Source: Cubamyces lactineus (taxonomy: Eukaryota; Basidiomycota; Agaricomycetes; Polyporales; Polyporaceae). Taken from it: a stretch of 64,000 nucleotides of DNA. Of the stretch, positions 59,908 through 64,000 are shown in pieces; within the stretch, counting starts at the first letter, position 1, and every line of letters begins with the position of its first letter. Position numbers and translations under genes: made by a program. The stretch spans positions 310,001-374,000 of the forward strand of contig JACDTU010000021.1 in NCBI GenBank assembly GCA_022376465.1. Reading direction: 5' to 3'. A model generated the notes under the pieces. It saw only the letters and a program-made list of their open reading frames with translations. It ran no database searches and had not been told where the DNA came from.

Positions 59908-60221
59908 CGTCGACAGCTAGTGGTAGTACGGAGACAAGTGGCAGTGGCATGCGTTGCGATCCTCGATGGCGCGACTGGCGCCAATCACGCGTAGTAGATC
60001 ACGTGCGCAAGGAATTCAATGCCCATTGCCCAACAAGGACGCGTACAGTAAGCTACAGTAAGGCAGACGGTCAAGCTTGAGCGCTTGAGCCTCCTGATCC
60101 CTCAATGTGTACGTCTTGCATTGCTACTGCTCGCGCCTCGCGAATATACACCGTGACATATTTATAAGAGTACAGTCCATATACAGCACCTCAAGTTCAC
60201 GAATCTGCTACCACATAAGAT
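59908..60221. other. Intergenic/uncertain 5' end of SHPRH-like gene and PFD3 3' flank
   Basis: Contains the ATG at 59950 (minus) that starts MPLPLVSVLPLAVDVDASLS in a frame different from the main exon. Otherwise no coding feature seen. Confidence 0.45.
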
Positions 60222-61110
60222 TCAGCTGGCCTTCGCTTCCGCTTTTCCTGCCTTTGCCTCCTTTTCTCGCAGTTCTCTTCGCCTCTTCACGTCCCAGTTG
60301 TACACTCGTGCAGTGTTGACCTCCATCACCGTAATTTGCTCCCTTAGGAACTCCAGATCTTCGATCACTGTCGCCAGACTACTCTGTGCTGAATCCAGTT
60401 TCGATCGGAGCAGTGCTATCGCTGCAGGCAGCTTGTAGGAGAGCATGACATTGGCCTGCGTACGGAACTCAGGTTAAGAACTATGTCTGCACAAGATGGA
60501 GAGACGGGCGAGTGGAACATACGCCTAACCACAGATGCACAGTGTCGGTGTCCTCAAGTTGTGCTTCCGCATATAGTGTATCATTTAGCTCGAATGTGGT
60601 AGTCAGAGGTTTGTTCGAATCTTCATCGTCCTCAAGGTCGTCGTCGTCAGATCCCTCTGCGTCGTCGCCGCTTGCTCCCTTTCCTTCCTGCGTACAATAC
60701 AGTCAAGTAGTGGCCACATCTCGCGATCGTTCAAAGTACACGCACCCGTCGTTCTTGAAGAAACTCGACCATAGCCAACGTCTTCTTGATATCTGGGATC
60801 TTGTCTTCCAGTCCTCTCCGTCTCTGCGTCAAGTTATGATCCATATAACGATACTTCCTGCGAAGTCGTTGAGATCCCGTCCTCTGACGGGGCGTGGGCT
60901 GCGGACATACGCTAGAGCTGCCTGAAATTCCTTCAAAGCATTCTCAGGGTTTGGGTCAGGGCCCAAGAATTCTGCAACGTCCGCCTGAAGCACAACCCAT
61001 GAATACAATCTGTTATTACGCAATGACAGCTTGAGGAGACGCACAATGAATGGCGCCTTGGGAATTCCGCGCGGGTTGCGCTCCTGGTGTTCTGATGCAA
61101 GCTTCGACAT
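60222..61110 (-). CDS. PAC10: Prefoldin subunit 3 (alpha-class, VBP1/Pac10)
   Basis: About 205 residues in five exons starting at ATG 61110-61108. Prefoldin is the cytosolic hexameric chaperone that hands nascent actin and tubulin to CCT. Exon 1 (MSKLASEHQERNPRGIPKAP) has the typical N-terminal GIP-x-A segment. The coiled coils are ENALKEFQAALAKYRYMDHN to LEDKIPDIKKTLAMVEFLQE and, at the C-terminus, AIALLRSKLDSAQSSLATVI to REQITVMEVNTARVYNWDVK. Between them the beta-hairpin region contains TTTFELNDTLYAEAQLEDTD and VHLWLGANVMLSY, the diagnostic core of subunit 3. An acidic insert (GDDAEGSDDDDLEDDEDS) precedes it. The basic Lys/Ala tail ends at 60222. Divergent from MRD1, with 302 bases between start codons. 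Confidence 0.93.
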
Positions 61111-61412
61111 GACGCTGATTCTCTGTGGCCCGCAGGAGAAATGAAGATCGTTGGGTGTACGAAACCGTACACAGGAGGGAATACAAGATTCAGCGGCGAG
61201 CGTGACTGACTCGGAACGCGAGGGTGAAGAGATAGGCGCCCATGGGCCACCCTGTGCATGGGCGCTTGTCACGAACTTCAGATCCCGCTCATCGGCGCGC
61301 AAACAGCGCCTATATAGAGCTAATTTTTTCGCGTTTCTAACCTACCATCCACTTCCCCCTCTCCGACTCGTCCCTCTGCGTTAATTCTATCCTACCCTAT
61401 GCTTTGACGATC
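61111..61412. promoter_or_regulatory. Divergent promoter of PAC10 and MRD1
   Basis: 302 bases between the two start codons. TATATAG at 61310-61316 is 97 bases upstream of the MRD1 ATG, followed by a T-rich run (TTTTTT) and a pyrimidine-rich leader. Shared regulation of a chaperone and a ribosome-biogenesis gene is an inference. Confidence 0.55.
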
Positions 61413-64000
61413 ATGTCCCGACTCATTGTGAAGAATCTACCGGCCTACCTCACGCAGGAGCGCCTGCGCAAATACTTCGAGTCTCCTGATGGACCTGGTG
61501 GAACGCTTACAGATGTAAAGCTTGTTCTGCGGCCTGACGGAACGTCGCGACGTTTTGGGTTCGTTGGTTACAAGACTCCGCAGGAGGCGGAACGTGCGCG
61601 GAAGTGGTATAATAGAACATTTGTTGATTCGTCGAGGATCACAGTAGACATTGTGGAGGTATGTATTTCGTTCCGATACCGAGTGCACTTCTGATTGCTC
61701 GCCATAGGGTGCGAAGGATGCACCACCGCCTCGACCTAATAAGCGTCCGCGTACAGGTCCCTCTCCCTCAGAGCAAGATGAAGTTTCCTCGTTGCCCGAG
61801 AAGAAGTTGAAGTCGAAAGATAAGACGAAGACTGATGAGCTAGAGCACGAGTTCTTGCAGGTGATGCAGCCACGCACGAAGAAGGGTCCATCTTGGAAGG
61901 ACGATGAGCCTGCAGGACCGGTTGCGTCGACATCTACCGGGGCCACCAGTGAGTCCTCAAAGAAAGCCAAGTCATCGAAACCGAAGCCGGAGGATCTCGC
62001 CGAGGACTCAGAACAGCAGATCGTCCAAACGGATGCTGTCTCTGACCTGGATTGGCTTAAGAGGCATACGAAGACGACCCTTGACGATCTTGAGGCACCA
62101 GGTAGAGTGTTCGAACAGTCTGACGACGAGGATACGCAGGACGTGAACCACCAAGACGAGCAAGAGGTGCGTTGATTGTTACCTGGTTGAGTGCATGCTA
62201 CTTACCCATGATCACGTGGATTGTCCCCAGCCTCTAGATGCGACGAAAGCCACCATATTGCAGACGTCCCGTCTATTCTTGCGAAATTTAGCCTTTACGT
62301 GCACGGAGGACGATCTCCGTCAGTTATTCCAAGCACATGGCGAAGTATCTCAGGTGTGTATTGCTCCCGTGCTTTCGTCCTCGTTTTTAAGACCGTGGGC
62401 TGTGGCTCGAGTCGTGTAAGACGGAGGGAAGACGGATGTTAGGATGACAAACTTGAATAGGGACATCAGACTCGTTCTACGAGGGTGCTGATCCTCAGGG
62501 AAAACCGATAGTAGAAATATTTTCTGAAACTGCATCCGTCTTCTTCGTCTCCAATTTATCGTCTTCGTGGACAATTGCTGACTGTTACCTTCCTTTACTA
62601 GGTGCACCTCGTCCTGGACCCCTCGACGAAGCAGTCGAAAGGTCTCGCCTATGTCACATTCTCGAAGCCTGAGCATGCCATCGCTGCGTATGAGGTCTTA
62701 GACAAGACATCCTTCCAAGGACGTCTACTCCATATCCTTCCCGCAGTGGACCGGAAGGGCAAGGCGACGGAGTTGGAGGGCGAGGGGAAAAAGAGGTCGT
62801 TGAAGCAGGATCGGGAGGCAAAGCGAAAGGCGGTGGCTGGGAAGGAGTTTAATTGGGCGATGTTGTACATGAATGTACGTACATACATGGAAATAATATA
62901 TTGGTGGTCAGTTCCTCATGTCACGTCTGCTTGCAGAGCGATGCCGTCGTCTCGTCCATCGCAGACCGCATGAGCATATCCAAAGCCGACATCCTCAATC
63001 CCGAGTCCGACAACGCTGCCGTCAAACTTGCCTTGGCGGAGACGCACGTCATCCAGGAGACAAAGAATTTCCTTGAGCAACACGGTGTCGACCTTTCGTC
63101 CCTTGACACTTCCGGTCCTTCGCGGCCACCTCGTTCAGACCGTATCATCCTGGTCAAGAACATTCCCTACGGCACGTCCGCAGTGGACATACGGGCATTG
63201 TTCGAGCCCCATGGCGAGCTCCGACGAGTGCTCGTCCCGCCTGCAGGCACGCTTGCGGTCGTCGAGTTCGTTCACCCAGACGAAGGTCGCAAGGCGTTCC
63301 GCGCCGTCGCCTACCGGCGGCTAGGTAACTCGGTCATCTATCTCGAGAAAGGTCCAGAGGGCATGTTCATCACCGACGAGCCCATTACCGATGCCGCAGA
63401 GGCTGGACCCGTTACGGCTACGGGTGCCGCCCCGATCGCAGTCCCCGACGCCGCACCAGCCGCGGTAGCAGAATCTCAGGAGGGCGCCGACGAGCCGCCA
63501 TTGAGCGCAGGCACAACACTTTTCGTGAAGAACCTCTCGTTCAGCACGACGGCGGAGAAGTTCACCCAAGTCCTGCGTCACCTCCCTGACTATGCTTTCG
63601 CGCGCATACAGACGAAGCCGGATCCGGCGCGTCCGGGCGCGCGGCTCAGCATGGGTTACGGGTTCGTCGGGTTCCGCACTGCAGAAGGTGCGAAGCGCGG
63701 GCTCAAGAGCATCGACGGGATGATCCTCGATGGCCACAAGTTGGTTGCGAAGTGGGCTGGGCGTGGTGCCGAGGGCGAGGCGGAGGGTGCGGCGGACAAG
63801 GAGAAGGTCAAGGCGCGCACAACGAAGATGATCGTCAAGAACGTGCCGTTCGAGGCAACGAAGAAAGATATCAGGGAGCTTTTCGGGTATGTGCTTTTGT
63901 TGCCTGCCGGTCGGCCTTGTGGTAGCCGTACTAACGACGTCGGACAGTGCGCATGCCCAGCTCAAGTCCGTGCGTTTGCCCAGGAAGTTCGACCACCGTA
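61413..64000 (+). CDS. MRD1: Multiple RNA-binding domain protein Mrd1 (RBM19), 3'-truncated by window edge
   Basis: Needed in the nucleolus for U3-dependent processing of pre-rRNA to 18S. Exons: 61413-61658, 61708-62166, 62231-62353, 62602-62874, 62937-63886 and 63948-64000 (continues beyond the window), about 700 residues visible. RRM1 is at residues 1-80 (SRLIVKNLPAYLTQERLRKY; RRFGFVGYKTPQEAERARKW). A charged linker (KSKDKTKTDELEHEFLQVMQ, DLDWLKRH) leads to RRM2 (LFLRNLAFTCTEDDLRQLFQ; KGLAYVTFSKPEHAIAAYEV). The Mrd1-specific linker GKEFNWAMLYMNSDAVVSSI follows, then RRM3 (IILVKNIPYGTSAVDIRALF), RRM4 (TLFVKNLSFSTTAEKFTQVL; GYGFVGFRTAEGAKRGL) and the start of RRM5 (KMIVKNVPFEATKKDIRELF). Order and linkers match Mrd1/RBM19 exactly. 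The third intron (62354-62601, 248 nt) is long. Confidence 0.96.

Overview
The window is nuclear DNA of a filamentous basidiomycete, most likely an Agaricomycete wood-decay fungus. Four observations support this: many short (about 48-70 nt) GT-AG introns; GC-rich coding exons; two copies of the DUF6533 membrane-protein family that is typical of Agaricomycetes; and a CE15 (glucuronoyl-esterase-like) secreted enzyme. I assigned the species group by inference and did not test it.

Layout. 1-3688 (+): 3' part of glycogen phosphorylase. 4154-8441 (+): large Msb1/Mug8-domain protein with a very long acidic low-complexity tail. 9022-9562 (+): small single-pass membrane protein. 10794-12609 (+): F-box protein. 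15209-16886 and 19674-21424 (+): two DUF6533 membrane proteins. Between these two lie an unrecognised 164-residue protein (17445-17993) and an FMP46-like mitochondrial thioredoxin-fold protein (18549-19131). 23257-25504 (+): type I membrane protein. 27836-30217 (+): ESCRT-II subunit VPS36. 31948-38071 (-): STE12 transcription factor with two C2H2 fingers and two unusually long introns. About 39.85-51.72 kb: a 12-kb stretch in which I recognise no gene. 51723-53233 (-): CE15-family secreted esterase. 53780 to about 59.9 kb (-): SHPRH-type SNF2 helicase/RING ubiquitin ligase. 60222-61110 (-): prefoldin subunit 3, divergent from 61413-64000 (+), the rRNA-processing factor MRD1, which is cut by the window end.

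Most of these genes are unrelated housekeeping or regulatory genes (glycogen breakdown, endosomal sorting, chaperone, ribosome biogenesis, postreplication repair/ubiquitin, pheromone/filamentation transcription). I see no biosynthetic cluster, transposase, reverse transcriptase, tRNA or CRISPR. The most interesting items are the CE15 protein, in which the canonical catalytic glutamate position is occupied by serine while an alternative acidic site is present; the STE12 gene architecture; tiny exons in several genes; a possible dual-product membrane gene; a likely one-base frame problem at the 5' end of the SHPRH-like gene; and the large gene-poor block.

Exon structures were worked out by hand from splice consensus, reading-frame continuity and family resemblance. 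For the Msb1/Mug8, F-box, small TM, 164-aa, FMP46-like, 621-aa TM, VPS36, STE12 and CE15 genes all exon lengths sum to whole codons.
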